A DNA stretch of 38,780 nt from Saccharibacillus sp. O23 (lineage in GTDB: Bacteria > Bacillota > Bacilli > Paenibacillales > Paenibacillaceae). Shown here in pieces: positions 7,392 to 16,308 of this stretch; within the stretch, counting starts at the first letter, position 1, and each line of letters starts with the position of its first letter. Position numbers and translations under genes: made by a program. Below the pieces are notes generated by a model, which saw only the letters and a list, made by a program, of their open reading frames with translations, was not told where the DNA came from and ran no database searches. Where the stretch lies: contig NZ_NJDE01000036.1 of NCBI RefSeq assembly GCF_002205895.1, positions 1 through 38,780 of the forward strand. Reading direction: 5' to 3'.

Positions 7392-9889
7392 ACCGACACC
7401 TCTTCCTTTTCCATCCGCGCCAGTGGCGGCCGCGTATCGAAAGCTTTGTCCAGATCGCTAAACAGCGGATCGAATTTGATCACGGACACCCGGCCGTAAA
7501 TATCCTGCATCAAGCAGTAACCATTCTGCAATTCGCTGATAATGTCGCGGTTTTCGGGCGTATCTTTCAAATTGAACAGCGATAGTACGTTTTTCAACTC
7601 GTTCGGATCCGTACTCCGGAAAGCAAACTTCATGCCGATATTGTTCTTGATCTTCTCGTCCAAAAGGTCGTTCGCGTTTTGCGTAATCAAGTAAATCCCG
7701 GCTTGCATCGAACGGCCTTCGCGGATCAAACGCGATGCCAACGACCGCCCTTGAGAAGTATTCAGCATCGACCAAGCTTCGTCCAGCTCAACGATCTTAA
7801 ATTGACTGCGATCGGATTGAATGAATTTTAACGCGAAGGATCCGATCGGCAGCATCATCCCTACGGACAGCAGCTCGTTCAAGGAATACTGCGACGGATC
7901 CGTTTCCGGCGTCGGCAGCTCCAAATCATGCGTCATGAGGACGTTCATCGGATTATCGAACTTGATCGAATTGGACGTGTCTCCATCCCCAAACAACAAG
8001 CTCGCAAAGGACAATTCCTTGAACGTCTGTAGGTGGCCGCCCAATTTGCTGGCTATTGGATCCGAAGATCGCGCCAGCCGCTGAACTGCAGCGGTAAAGG
8101 AAGGGAACTTTTCTTCTTCGGACGTTTCCCGAACGGCTTTCACCAGCTGCGGGAATCGGTCCGAATCATCTAATCGTGTCCCGGTATAATACGTCATGAG
8201 GTTCAATGCCAGCGATTCCGCATCTTTCCGGCTATCGGCAAAGATCGAAAATGGATCCAGCTTGCCGGTATGCTGCGTGTCGCTCGACAGGCTAATAATA
8301 TTGATATTGCCATGCAGCGCCATCAAGTCTTTTTCCCAGTTGCCGCGCTCACCTTTCGGGTCGATCACCAGCGCCTTCGCGCCGGACAGAACCGAATTGT
8401 ACGTAATCAAGTTTGCATTGTACGATTTACCGCCGCCAAGCGAACCGATAAAGGCGGCCGACAGCGCGTTCGTCTTTGTTCCGCGGATCCCTTGCGCGGC
8501 CAGGTTCGGCGCGATATAAACCGGTTGATTTAGGATGCCTGTATGTCCAATATAAAAGCCTTGTCCGTCTCCGATCTGCTTTGTCGCACCGAACATTGCG
8601 CCGGCCAATGTGCCAGGCTCCATATAATGAATGTAATCTGTAACCAAGCGTTTGCCGCCCGGAAGAAACTCATTGAAGAATAACCATTGATCGCCGTAAG
8701 GCTGCTCCAAGCGGATTCCCATATCATCGTAAGCATCGACCATAATATCGACGCGGCGGCTAAGTTCTTCTTCGTTTTCAGCTGCGATACAGAAGACCAC
8801 CGACGACAGCAGCAGCGGGATCCGGCTTTTCTGCAGGTGAGCTTCCAGCTCCTGCGATTCCATGCGGCCTTCCAGGACGGTCAAGCTCGTATCATTGTCC
8901 GTTTCCTGTGCGTGCCGATCTTGGTCCTTGAGTTCTTTCTGCTTATTCCGAACCGCACTAAGCGCTTTTCGGTTCTCCATCGTTTCGGTCCGGATTGAAA
9001 TTTCGACCGGGAAATCCAAACCTTGAATCGTATACAGCCATTCATCGCCAGGAAAGATCATTTCGTACGGAACGTTAGAAATGGTAAGGAAGGCCAAATG
9101 GCCTTCCACTTCTTTACCGTCGATCATCTGCTTCACGATCAGGCTGCGGCCGGGCGAATCATCGACTTGGCCTTCGGTAAGCCGCATTATATCCCGGTAT
9201 TTCGGACGGCGAATCTTCACATCGTCTTCCTCGTACTCCTTGTAATGCACGGAATATTCCGGACTCCACTGCTTCAAAACGGGAGACTTCCCGACCCCGC
9301 GATACCAGTTCCGACGAATCAACCATTGCGCGACATCCTCGTTGATCGGCTGCCCTGTCAAACGGCTGGCGACCTTACTATAAACCCGCTTCTCATTGCT
9401 TCTTTGCCGAAAGACGACATCTTCTGAAATCTCTGGACCTTCAATTCCGGACTTCTGATAAATAAACTGAAAAAATTCAGTCAGCAGCGACTTGGCTTCT
9501 TTGAGGAAATCCGTTTTTTCTTTATCCGTATTCGGCAGCTTAACGCCAACGTAGAACCGATATTCGGTTCCTTCCTTACCATGACGTTCTTCAAGGACTT
9601 TTACCGTATCGTCAATATGACTGATCGCTGCTTCAACGACTGGACCAGTTAACGTCTGTTTGTAATTCTCGTATTTGTCATGGACGGACTGAAATTCCGG
9701 AACGACCAGCATATGCAGGTCGGAGTTGATCTGCGTAAAGAAGCTTTCCAGACGCTTATACTCCCCGATCTTTTCATCATCATCCAAAAAATCGTAGTTG
9801 AATCCCGGAATTTCATAGTACGCCCAGGATGTTTCATCTTGCGAAAAGACCAGGTTTCCTTCATAGTAGGCTATTGGAAACTCTATCAT
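7388..9889 (-). CDS. VirB4/TcpF-like conjugation ATPase (833 aa)
   Basis: This is the cytoplasmic ATPase that powers assembly and operation of the type IV channel. The N-terminal half matches the layout of VirB4/CagE proteins. The C-terminal half holds the P-loop GSLGGGKSYN near residue 485 and the Walker B segment IVELDEAW near residue 700, followed by YLITQNANDLLDEKIKNN, a typical TraC/VirB4 motif. The start has GGAGGA ten bases upstream and overlaps the TcpE-like stop by four bases. The length is usual for the family. Confidence 0.93.
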   Translation of the reverse strand: MIEFPIAYYEGNLVFSQDETSWAYYEIPGFNYDFLDDDEKIGEYKRLESFFTQINSDLHMLVVPEFQSVHDKYENYKQTLTGPVVEAAISHIDDTVKVLEERHGKEGTEYRFYVGVKLPNTDKEKTDFLKEAKSLLTEFFQFIYQKSGIEGPEISEDVVFRQRSNEKRVYSKVASRLTGQPINEDVAQWLIRRNWYRGVGKSPVLKQWSPEYSVHYKEYEEDDVKIRRPKYRDIMRLTEGQVDDSPGRSLIVKQMIDGKEVEGHLAFLTISNVPYEMIFPGDEWLYTIQGLDFPVEISIRTETMENRKALSAVRNKQKELKDQDRHAQETDNDTSLTVLEGRMESQELEAHLQKSRIPLLLSSVVFCIAAENEEELSRRVDIMVDAYDDMGIRLEQPYGDQWLFFNEFLPGGKRLVTDYIHYMEPGTLAGAMFGATKQIGDGQGFYIGHTGILNQPVYIAPNLAAQGIRGTKTNALSAAFIGSLGGGKSYNANLITYNSVLSGAKALVIDPKGERGNWEKDLMALHGNINIISLSSDTQHTGKLDPFSIFADSRKDAESLALNLMTYYTGTRLDDSDRFPQLVKAVRETSEEEKFPSFTAAVQRLARSSDPIASKLGGHLQTFKELSFASLLFGDGDTSNSIKFDNPMNVLMTHDLELPTPETDPSQYSLNELLSVGMMLPIGSFALKFIQSDRSQFKIVELDEAWSMLNTSQGRSLASRLIREGRSMQAGIYLITQNANDLLDEKIKNNIGMKFAFRSTDPNELKNVLSLFNLKDTPENRDIISELQNGYCLMQDIYGRVSVIKFDPLFSDLDKAFDTRPPLARMEKEEVSV

Positions 9890-10305
9890 TCGGAACTTCC
9901 TCCTTCCGCTTCTTTAGCAGCGGTATAGCTCAATTTCCGATAGGCAACGGGTGAGCTATACGTATAAGGTTTTTTCGATTTTGGGGTTTCCATGTACCGG
10001 TTGAAGTCATGCGCGGATAGCTTAAAGGCTATCCAGCGCATGATGAACCGGTGCGGCGCTTTACCATCCAATACCTGCCGCGTGAAGAACCAGGCAATAA
10101 ACCCCGGAATACCCACGTACTCAACAAGCCACAAATTGATGAAACTGAACGGCGGGAACTTGTTCAGGATCCACATCAGCACGACTCCTCCGAAGAAAAA
10201 GCCGACTTGCCGGTACGATACGGGAAATGGCAACGCAATATTTTGGATGCCGTACAGCATTCTCGGCACTTTCCAAATGCTGTTGTACGTTCTCATACGT
10301 CTCAT
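9886..10305 (-). CDS. TcpE-like membrane protein (139 aa)
   Basis: Two close membrane segments (VGFFFGGVVLMWIL and LVEYVGIPGFIAWFF) follow a basic N-terminus, and the C-terminal part contains ISA-like RWIAFKLSAHDFNRYMETPK. Size, topology and position directly upstream of the VirB4 gene match the TcpE family of Gram-positive conjugative elements, a component of the membrane complex. The ATG at 10303-10305 has GAGGGG about nine bases upstream. It overlaps the VirB4 start by four bases. Confidence 0.8.
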   Translation of the reverse strand: MRRMRTYNSIWKVPRMLYGIQNIALPFPVSYRQVGFFFGGVVLMWILNKFPPFSFINLWLVEYVGIPGFIAWFFTRQVLDGKAPHRFIMRWIAFKLSAHDFNRYMETPKSKKPYTYSSPVAYRKLSYTAAKEAEGGSSE

Positions 10306-10332
10306 TGCGTCAATCCCCTCTCGTTGCTTGTC

Positions 10333-10551
10333 TTAGCTAAAGATCGTCTCCCAAAGCTTTGTTCCCAGGTCCTTGATCTTGTCCGGAACGAATACGAATA
10401 CCGACACGAACAAAGCGAATACCGCGAAGCCAACAAACCGGCTGAACTCCCGTTTAACCAAGAAGTAAATTGCCATCGCACCGATGATAACCAGGAACAA
10501 CGCGCCTACCTGCGTGGAAAAGGACTCTTGGATTTTTTCTCCGAAATTCAT
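10333..10551 (-). CDS. TcpD-like small membrane protein (72 aa)
   Basis: The protein begins MNFGEKIQESFSTQVGALFLVI, has two membrane spans (about residues 15-33 and 41-57) and ends in an amphipathic helix. This fits the TcpD-type small subunits encoded next to TcpC and TcpE. The open frame extends to 10596, but AAGGAGG lies seven bases before the internal ATG at 10549-10551, which also avoids overlap with the TcpC-like gene. Confidence 0.75.
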   Translation of the reverse strand: MNFGEKIQESFSTQVGALFLVIIGAMAIYFLVKREFSRFVGFAVFALFVSVFVFVPDKIKDLGTKLWETIFS

Positions 10552-10565
10552 GATTAAATTCCTCC

Positions 10566-11477
10566 TTAGTTTTGTTTGAATTTTGTAACGAACCAACGTC
10601 CGTTTTCTTGCGTCAGTTCCACATAGTACGGATAGATGTATGACGTCGCGCCCTTAGAATCTCCAAAAGCAATTGACGTTTCGACTTGGTAAATGCCCTG
10701 ATCTTCCAGGTTCGTGTAGATTTCGGCTTTCTTAATTCCCTTGAACGTCAAAATACCTGTTAAGCCTGGAACATCTACATTTTTCGTGAAGTAACTGATT
10801 TCTTCTTGTTTTCCGTTTGCGTAAACTCTAAAGAATGAATCTAAGAAATCCTTGATTTCTTCCTTCGTCCGACTATCCCGCAGGCTATTTGTTCGATCCA
10901 GATCATCGGATGCTTTTTCAAGTTCAACATCCTTTGGCGGCTGTGTGAAATACGGAATATCCGAAACAACAAAGTTTTGACCGTCACTTTGAATCGGAAC
11001 AACCAGATAATTCAGCTTGGTTTCTTTTCCTCCTCCTGTCACCAGGTACTGGGCGCGAAGGGTTACTTTTGAAGCGTTCGGCCCTGCGTCTTCGACCTTC
11101 CAGATCTGCGCCTTCATAAACTCTGCTTTGGATTTCATATTTTTCATATTGAGTCCAGCTTGTGAGTCTACCCCTGCTGCCAGATAGGGCTTTAACCGTT
11201 TTTCCCGATCGTCGATAGCTTCATCGCCGCGGCCCCATGTGAAATAGTGATAGGCGAAGTTTGTTGCGAAGGTCTGCACGCCTGGATCCGTCGCCGGATT
11301 CGCTATTTTCTCAACAATTTCTTCTTGCGCGCTGGCGCCGCTATCCGGACGGATCAGCAGGACCGTGACCGTAAACAGCAGGTATGCCGCGCCGATCCAA
11401 AAGGCCGTTTTTACCAAACGCTGCCGGAATACTGAACGCGGCAGCTTCCGTCTTTCGGGTTTAACTTTTTTCGCCAA
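10566..11477 (-). CDS. TcpC-like conjugation protein (303 aa)
   Basis: A basic cytoplasmic tail and a single membrane span (about residues 25-45) lead into two periplasm-facing NTF2-like domains (about 70-190 and 205-303), the layout of TcpC from the pCW3 plasmid and its relatives in Tn916-type elements. The second domain ends in YYVELTQENGRWFVTKFKQN, similar to the end of the 210-residue protein at 3475-4107. Translation starts at TTG (11475-11477) with GGAGGTG seven bases upstream. TcpC proteins bridge the cytoplasmic ATPases and the cell-wall part of the channel. Confidence 0.85.
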   Translation of the reverse strand: MAKKVKPERRKLPRSVFRQRLVKTAFWIGAAYLLFTVTVLLIRPDSGASAQEEIVEKIANPATDPGVQTFATNFAYHYFTWGRGDEAIDDREKRLKPYLAAGVDSQAGLNMKNMKSKAEFMKAQIWKVEDAGPNASKVTLRAQYLVTGGGKETKLNYLVVPIQSDGQNFVVSDIPYFTQPPKDVELEKASDDLDRTNSLRDSRTKEEIKDFLDSFFRVYANGKQEEISYFTKNVDVPGLTGILTFKGIKKAEIYTNLEDQGIYQVETSIAFGDSKGATSYIYPYYVELTQENGRWFVTKFKQN

Positions 11478-11500
11478 TGCTTTTCACCTCCCTCATAGAA

Positions 11501-11803
11501 TTAAAGAAATTCCTTCATCCGTTTTTTGCGTTCCTCCTTTTCTGAATAGTCGTCAATAAACGCCCAAATCCCACCAAACAGCAGCGCAGCGCCGCCTAAC
11601 ACGGGTAACCATCCATGCTTCTCTATCAGCGGATTAGCGAACCCTATAATGCGATCCATCGTGTCATGAATGGTCGGCACGTAGGTATACAATGCCCAAA
11701 CGCCAACACCGAAAATGCACAAGAAGATCAGCATGAAAATCGTTTTTTTGATAAAGTTTTTGAATTTGCTGGGTCGAAGCTTTTGATCGCGTTTCAGATC
11801 CAT
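11501..11803 (-). CDS. Small two-span membrane protein of the transfer operon (100 aa)
   Basis: The protein begins MDLKRDQKLRPSKFKNFIKK and has two membrane spans (TIFMLIFLCIFGVGVWALY and WLPVLGGAALLFGGIWAFI) separated by a 25-residue loop. It ends in a charged tail (SEKEERKKRMKEF). The ATG at 11801-11803 follows AGGAGGTG by about ten bases and lies just after the upstream stop; the longer frame to 11902 would overlap that gene. No family is recognised; position suggests a channel accessory subunit. Confidence 0.72.
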   Translation of the reverse strand: MDLKRDQKLRPSKFKNFIKKTIFMLIFLCIFGVGVWALYTYVPTIHDTMDRIIGFANPLIEKHGWLPVLGGAALLFGGIWAFIDDYSEKEERKKRMKEFL

Positions 11804-11822
11804 CCTTTTTCCCCACCTCCTC

Positions 11823-12689
11823 TCATGCGTCCCGAATAATTTTCCACATCGTATGCTTGCCTTCTCGACCTTTGAAGCACCAGATTTCGCCGTACGGGTC
11901 ATTCAGCACTTCATCGTACGTGGTGTAAAGCACCGCTTGGATCCTGGAAGTGTCTACATCCTTTGTATGTTCGATCAAGCGAAGCTTTTCGTTTTCATTT
12001 GCAGATATGAAACAAACGCGTGTGATAACTGGCCTCGTCTCAAAGATACTGTGCTTGGCAAGTCCATTTTCACGGCCCATGTACTCGTTATAGCGCCGAA
12101 GTTTATTGATGCTGACTGCGGCTCGCTGCCGACTGCGTTCCATTTCCACGAAATAAGCAAAATCGCCAGCTTTATCATTTACGATTCTTTTAAAAACTAC
12201 CGTTCCATCCGGAACGATTACATCGTCTTTCCGCTGTCCATACTGGTAATAGCTCGAACGCTCCGGAATCCAAGTCTGAAATTGAAAGTCTGGAAGCTGC
12301 TTTTCCTGCAAGATGCCGCGCATCTTAGCAAGCTGAATCAAATGATGAATATAGGTCGGTGTACGCTTCGTCCAGCGCGTGTCCCAGCGGCTTTCGCCGG
12401 TCAATGCTTCGACTTCCTCAACACCTAGCCGATCCAGACAAATCACTTTAATATTCTGAACGCTTACCCCATCGGCTCGCGGTGTTTTAAAGGACTTGAT
12501 ATAACCGGATTCCTCCAACTTCCGGATACGCCGGTGGGTGCTGGTTGGCAAAATCTCCGGATAGATGTACGTGGATACAAAATCAATATCTACAAACAGC
12601 ATGTCGTAAAGCACCATGAGCAGGTCACGCTCTCGATCACCTAAATGAGTAATCACTGGACCTTCTTCCTTCTCCCTTATTCGCTTCAA
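11823..12689 (-). CDS. Replication-relaxation family protein, candidate relaxase or accessory (288 aa)
   Basis: An N-terminal winged helix (about residues 15-90, with STHRRIRKLEESGYIKSF) is followed by a domain containing IVPDG and FAYFVEMERSRQ. The PD...E-x-E pattern is that of restriction-endonuclease-like folds seen in the replication-relaxation family of Gram-positive plasmids. It starts at TTG (12687-12689) with GGAGGGG five bases upstream. No classical MOB relaxase with a histidine triad is visible in the window, so this protein is the best candidate for processing DNA at the transfer origin. That role is inferred. Confidence 0.78.
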   Translation of the reverse strand: MKRIREKEEGPVITHLGDRERDLLMVLYDMLFVDIDFVSTYIYPEILPTSTHRRIRKLEESGYIKSFKTPRADGVSVQNIKVICLDRLGVEEVEALTGESRWDTRWTKRTPTYIHHLIQLAKMRGILQEKQLPDFQFQTWIPERSSYYQYGQRKDDVIVPDGTVVFKRIVNDKAGDFAYFVEMERSRQRAAVSINKLRRYNEYMGRENGLAKHSIFETRPVITRVCFISANENEKLRLIEHTKDVDTSRIQAVLYTTYDEVLNDPYGEIWCFKGREGKHTMWKIIRDA

Positions 12690-12702
12690 AGTGTCCCCTC
12701 CC

Positions 12703-15700
12703 TCAATCCATAAAATCTTCGATCGTTAAAGTGGTCTTCGGGGAAGGGTTCGATTTTATCTTGTCGGGTTCTTCCCTCGGGCTTGGCGCAGCCGCGGTGA
12801 TCTGTACGGGTTCCTGCAGCTGCACTGCAGCGGCGGCCGGCATTTCCGGTTCCGGATCCACCGCGACGATCTCGGCCACTCCCTCCGGCTCTGCTGCAGC
12901 TGCGGCCGCGGCCGGCATTTCCGGTTCCGGATCCGCCGTGGCGATCTTGGCCACTTCCTCCGGCTGCTCTGCGGCCGCGGCCGGCATTTCCGGTTCCGGA
13001 TCCACCGTGACGATCTTGGCCACTTCCTCCGGCTGCTCTGCGGCCGCGGCCGGCGCTTCCGGTTCCGGATCTGCCGCGGCGATCTCGGCCACTCCCTCCG
13101 GCTGCTCTGCAGCTGCATCCGGTGTTTCCGGTTCCGGATCTGCCGCGGCGATCTCGGCCACTCCCTCCGGCTGCTCTGCAGCTGCATCCGGTGTTTCCGG
13201 TTCCGGATCTGCCGCGGCGATCTCGGCCACTTCCTCCGGCTGCTCTGCAGCTGCATCCGGTGTTTCCGGATTGTCTTCCATAAACCCTTCAACGTCTTTA
13301 CTTAGCGCGGCCATTGCTATTGCTATCTTGGCAGGATCTTCATTGTTTTCATCTGCAAAAGCTTCCTCCAAAAGCCTTGCTGTCTCGTCCGTTATTCCTT
13401 CCCACTCGCTATCGGCAGGTGCTTTAGATGGTTTTTCTTCTGCAAATGTATTGATGATTTCCTCCGCTTCTTGAAACTCCGCTTCTTTCGCAGCCGACTT
13501 CTCGGCCTGGATCAGATCTTCGATCTCTAAGGCGCGGTCTACCGTCTGCTTAATCATTTCCGGTATATCTCCGGTATATTGGGCGCGTTCCGGCGCGTTC
13601 ATCTTCACTAGGAATGGCATCGTGGTTTCCCGCCCAATCGCCATTCGCATATAGGCGTAGTTGGGTTCGACGCGCTGAAAATCTTCAACCTTCAAATAAT
13701 CGGCCTTCATTCCGTTGTAAATCGTCTCGGCATCTTCGGTATTGCCGACGCGATAAGCGATCAGCGTACCGAAATTTCGGAATATAGCGCTGGCAACCTG
13801 ATCCGGTACTTGGCCTTCCAATCCTTGCATCCCCAGCACTAGCGGCACGTTATATTTCCGTGCTTCATCCGCAAAGGACTGAATAGCATCCGCCGATTGG
13901 TCCATAAAAGTCGGCGCTTCATCAACAATAATGGGATGTAGCGGCATCGGCTTTCCGGCTGCCAAAGCATCTTCCCGGCTCAACATGGCCAGCTGCGCGA
14001 ACGTCAAACACATGGATCCTACAAAGCGCCGTTCGTCGATCGTCAATCCGGATAGATCGAAAATATGGTAATAGCCTTCATCCATCCCCTCACGCCAGCG
14101 GATCCCGTTTGTTTCAGCTCGTAGAATCCGGCCCAGCGTCCCGGAAAGCGTCAGCTTTCGCAGCTTATTCAGCGTCGAATTGATTTTTGGCTCCTTGATC
14201 CGTTCCTCAAGCCCGTCGTATTTGCTTAAAAACATTTTCAGCTGACGTTCTAGCGGATCATCATCGTTTAGCTTCCCCAGCACTTCGGCGCGGAAATCGT
14301 CGTCTTCCAGGACCATTCGCAAATTGTACAAGTTTGCCGATTTCACTTTCTGCAGGGCGATTCCGCCGTTCAGAAAATTATCATCGACGTTTGGCCCCCA
14401 GAAGTCCTTCCAAACGCGCTTACACACATCCGCGACGTTTTGCGCGATCTTATCGGGACTCGAAGCGAAATCAACATCGTAGACGTTAAACGGCATTTCG
14501 CCGTCTTTGAACCGTACATACCGAACCAAATGCTGCTTGTCCTTCGGAATCCGACTCGCTACATCCACGGCCAAGCTTCCGTGCGGATCAATCAACGTAA
14601 AGCCGGTTTTATTTTCCGCCGTACGTCCGCCAATGATCTGTTCCAGCAAGTTATAGATAAAAGTCGATTTCCCCATCATGGTTCCGCCCCAAATCGCCAT
14701 ATGCCGGGACCAGCCAGTCGTATCAAAAAACACTTCGTTACTCTTGCCGTGGTATTCGTGCATCCCGATCGGCACGCATGTTCCATCTTTACGGCCTTGC
14801 AGCTGCTTCACTTCCAGCGGAAGCGGCGTCCGCCGCATTTTCATTCGCTGCAACTTATTGCAGACGACCTTTCCGCTTGGCAAGCGCATTATCATCGCCA
14901 ACTCGTCCGCCGCTAACACCACCCGTTTTTTCGGTAGCTGCCACGGATAAATTCGCCGCTTGAACTCAAATCGGAACAGCGGACGGATAATCTGCCACCA
15001 TTCACGAGCATAAATCCGGTTTAGCTCGCCCGACGAAAATTGACCGAAAGAATGGCGCGCGCTCGCTATCAACCGCCGGGCATCTTCCCTTGAATCAGCA
15101 GCCGCTATTATTTTCATAGACACACGAGCAAGCAACCTAGATTTTTTCCCCTGAATGGCTGATTTATAAAGCTCATTTTCGGTCAACATACTTTCATCGT
15201 CGTCTTCCTCGCTATGTAACTGTTTGAACGCTTTTCCGAAAAGACGATCCGTACGATACTGAGGCTTGACCAAAAATTGAATTTTCACACGCTCGCCTAA
15301 ATTCAAATTTTCAAGCATTCCGATCAGCTCGGCTTGCGTGTCTACAACGTCGTTATGATAGATTTTGAGTGGCACGACGTAATGACGTTCAAGTAGCAAT
15401 TTGCTTCCCGCGTGCCTGGCTTTAAAATCCCACGGGGCATCTTCTGAACGATAGATTTCCACCTCTGGATGCTCCCCATAATACTTCGTCTGGAACTCCT
15501 TCCCTAACTCTTCGGACGGCAACCAAACCTTGTACTTTATTGCATCAACATCTGCATCCAATTCCCAAGCCATCCACGGCTGCCAGAACCATCTTTTGTA
15601 CCACGGACGCTGCAACATTCCAATCACGTTAGACCAGGCTGTCTCGTCCTTAAAGTAGTGGATACTCGCATCCTGTACCGTCTCGATTTCGTAACAAACA

Positions 15701-15741
15701 CCTTTCGGGATCAGCGCAGGAATCACATGATACCGGCTCAT
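12703..15741 (-). CDS. Large coupling-type conjugation ATPase with C-terminal repeats (1012 aa)
   Basis: An N-terminal region of about 330 residues precedes a motor domain with the P-loop WGGTMMGKSTF near residue 354 and the Walker B segment IIVDEAPTFM near residue 608. The region between includes TLIDPHGSLAVDVASRI, typical of VirD4/TraG- and HerA-type DNA-pumping ATPases. The enzyme probably delivers plasmid DNA to the channel. The last 180 residues are acidic and carry seven copies of a 23-residue repeat (EQPEEVAEIAAADPEPETPD). I prefer the ATG at 15739-15741, seven bases after GGAAGG; a GTG two codons earlier is possible. It is the first gene of the transfer operon. Confidence 0.88.
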   Translation of the reverse strand: MSRYHVIPALIPKGVCYEIETVQDASIHYFKDETAWSNVIGMLQRPWYKRWFWQPWMAWELDADVDAIKYKVWLPSEELGKEFQTKYYGEHPEVEIYRSEDAPWDFKARHAGSKLLLERHYVVPLKIYHNDVVDTQAELIGMLENLNLGERVKIQFLVKPQYRTDRLFGKAFKQLHSEEDDDESMLTENELYKSAIQGKKSRLLARVSMKIIAAADSREDARRLIASARHSFGQFSSGELNRIYAREWWQIIRPLFRFEFKRRIYPWQLPKKRVVLAADELAMIMRLPSGKVVCNKLQRMKMRRTPLPLEVKQLQGRKDGTCVPIGMHEYHGKSNEVFFDTTGWSRHMAIWGGTMMGKSTFIYNLLEQIIGGRTAENKTGFTLIDPHGSLAVDVASRIPKDKQHLVRYVRFKDGEMPFNVYDVDFASSPDKIAQNVADVCKRVWKDFWGPNVDDNFLNGGIALQKVKSANLYNLRMVLEDDDFRAEVLGKLNDDDPLERQLKMFLSKYDGLEERIKEPKINSTLNKLRKLTLSGTLGRILRAETNGIRWREGMDEGYYHIFDLSGLTIDERRFVGSMCLTFAQLAMLSREDALAAGKPMPLHPIIVDEAPTFMDQSADAIQSFADEARKYNVPLVLGMQGLEGQVPDQVASAIFRNFGTLIAYRVGNTEDAETIYNGMKADYLKVEDFQRVEPNYAYMRMAIGRETTMPFLVKMNAPERAQYTGDIPEMIKQTVDRALEIEDLIQAEKSAAKEAEFQEAEEIINTFAEEKPSKAPADSEWEGITDETARLLEEAFADENNEDPAKIAIAMAALSKDVEGFMEDNPETPDAAAEQPEEVAEIAAADPEPETPDAAAEQPEGVAEIAAADPEPETPDAAAEQPEGVAEIAAADPEPEAPAAAAEQPEEVAKIVTVDPEPEMPAAAAEQPEEVAKIATADPEPEMPAAAAAAAEPEGVAEIVAVDPEPEMPAAAAVQLQEPVQITAAAPSPREEPDKIKSNPSPKTTLTIEDFMD
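12829..13272. repeat. 69-bp in-frame tandem repeat in the coupling ATPase gene
   Basis: About seven units of 69 bases (23 codons) encode the A/E/P-rich tail. The middle units are almost identical at the DNA level, so the array can gain or lose copies. It also creates a long open frame on the opposite strand (12731-13474) that is an artefact of the composition. Confidence 0.85.
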
Positions 15742-15846
15742 AAACACACCTTCCTTTCTCCAGAAAATTCAATTCTTCACGCTCCGGCTGCCTAACGTAT
15801 GACGCTCCAAAATTTCCAGTTCAATAAAGCCATATAAGCGCCAAAA

Positions 15847-15864
15847 TTGAATATTAATATTCAA
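15847..15864. repeat. 18-bp perfect AT palindrome
   Basis: TTGAATATTAATATTCAA is perfectly self-complementary and lies about 105 bases upstream of the first transfer gene. It could be an operator or an unwinding site. The rest of 15748-15880 shows no gene. Confidence 0.5.
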
Positions 15865-15879
15865 AACCACTTATTCATA

Positions 15880-16216
15880 TTTCCTTTCTTCCTCGAACAA
15901 GACCTACCCCAAGCCTTCAATCTTTACCCCAGCCTTTACCCAATCCTTAGCCCTTTTCTTTCCCCAATCCTTCCCCATCCTTTCCCCAAATCCAGACCCT
16001 TCCTTCCTCTCCTACCTTCCATTTCCCTACCGATCTTCCCCAGCTCCTTCCTCTCTATCTCTTCTCTCTACTCTCTTATCTCTTATTACTTATCTCTCTA
16101 CTCTCTCTCTCTCTACTCTCTCTTACTCTCTCTCTACTCTCTCTCCACTCCACCTACCCCCACCCTCTCTCTCTCCACTCACTCTCTCTCTACTCTCACT
16201 TCTTCTTTCTTTTTTT
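15880..16216. other. Long pyrimidine-rich tract
   Basis: The plus strand is almost entirely C, T and scattered A. From 16044 to 16216 there is not one G in 173 bases, mostly repeats of CTCTCTAC. The minus strand is the matching GA-rich strand. Such tracts can form triplex DNA or stay single-stranded in RNA. No coding frame is credible, although the low-complexity plus strand stays open. Confidence 0.85.
15905..15988 (-). other. G-quadruplex-prone strand
   Basis: The minus strand contains seven or more runs of three or four G separated mostly by 7-9 bases (CCCC and CCC runs on the plus strand). Four successive runs are enough to form a quadruplex. It directly adjoins the pyrimidine-rich tract and lies in the leader of the transfer operon. 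Confidence 0.6.
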
Positions 16217-16241
16217 GTTTCCGTACGTTGTTCTATATCTT

Positions 16242-16308
16242 CCGTCCTCACACAAACAGTCACGGAATGGAACAAAGTGGAGTGCCGTGACTGTTTGTGT
16301 GAGGACGG
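16242..16308. repeat. Perfect 24-bp inverted repeat, candidate oriT or replication origin
   Basis: Arms 16242-16265 and 16285-16308 are exact inverse copies of 24 bases with a 19-base loop. No T run follows on either side, so this is not an ordinary terminator. It lies between the replication gene and the transfer operon, next to the strand-asymmetric tract, a typical place for an origin. The precise function cannot be read from the sequence. Confidence 0.6.

Noticed and set aside
12731..13474. 247-codon plus-strand open frame of A, S and G residues
   Set aside because: It is the antisense of the 69-bp repeats in the coupling ATPase gene; it has no ribosome binding site and the composition is a by-product.
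15847..16290. 147-codon plus-strand frame rich in S, L and P
   Set aside because: It is forced by the pyrimidine-only tract; there is no start signal.
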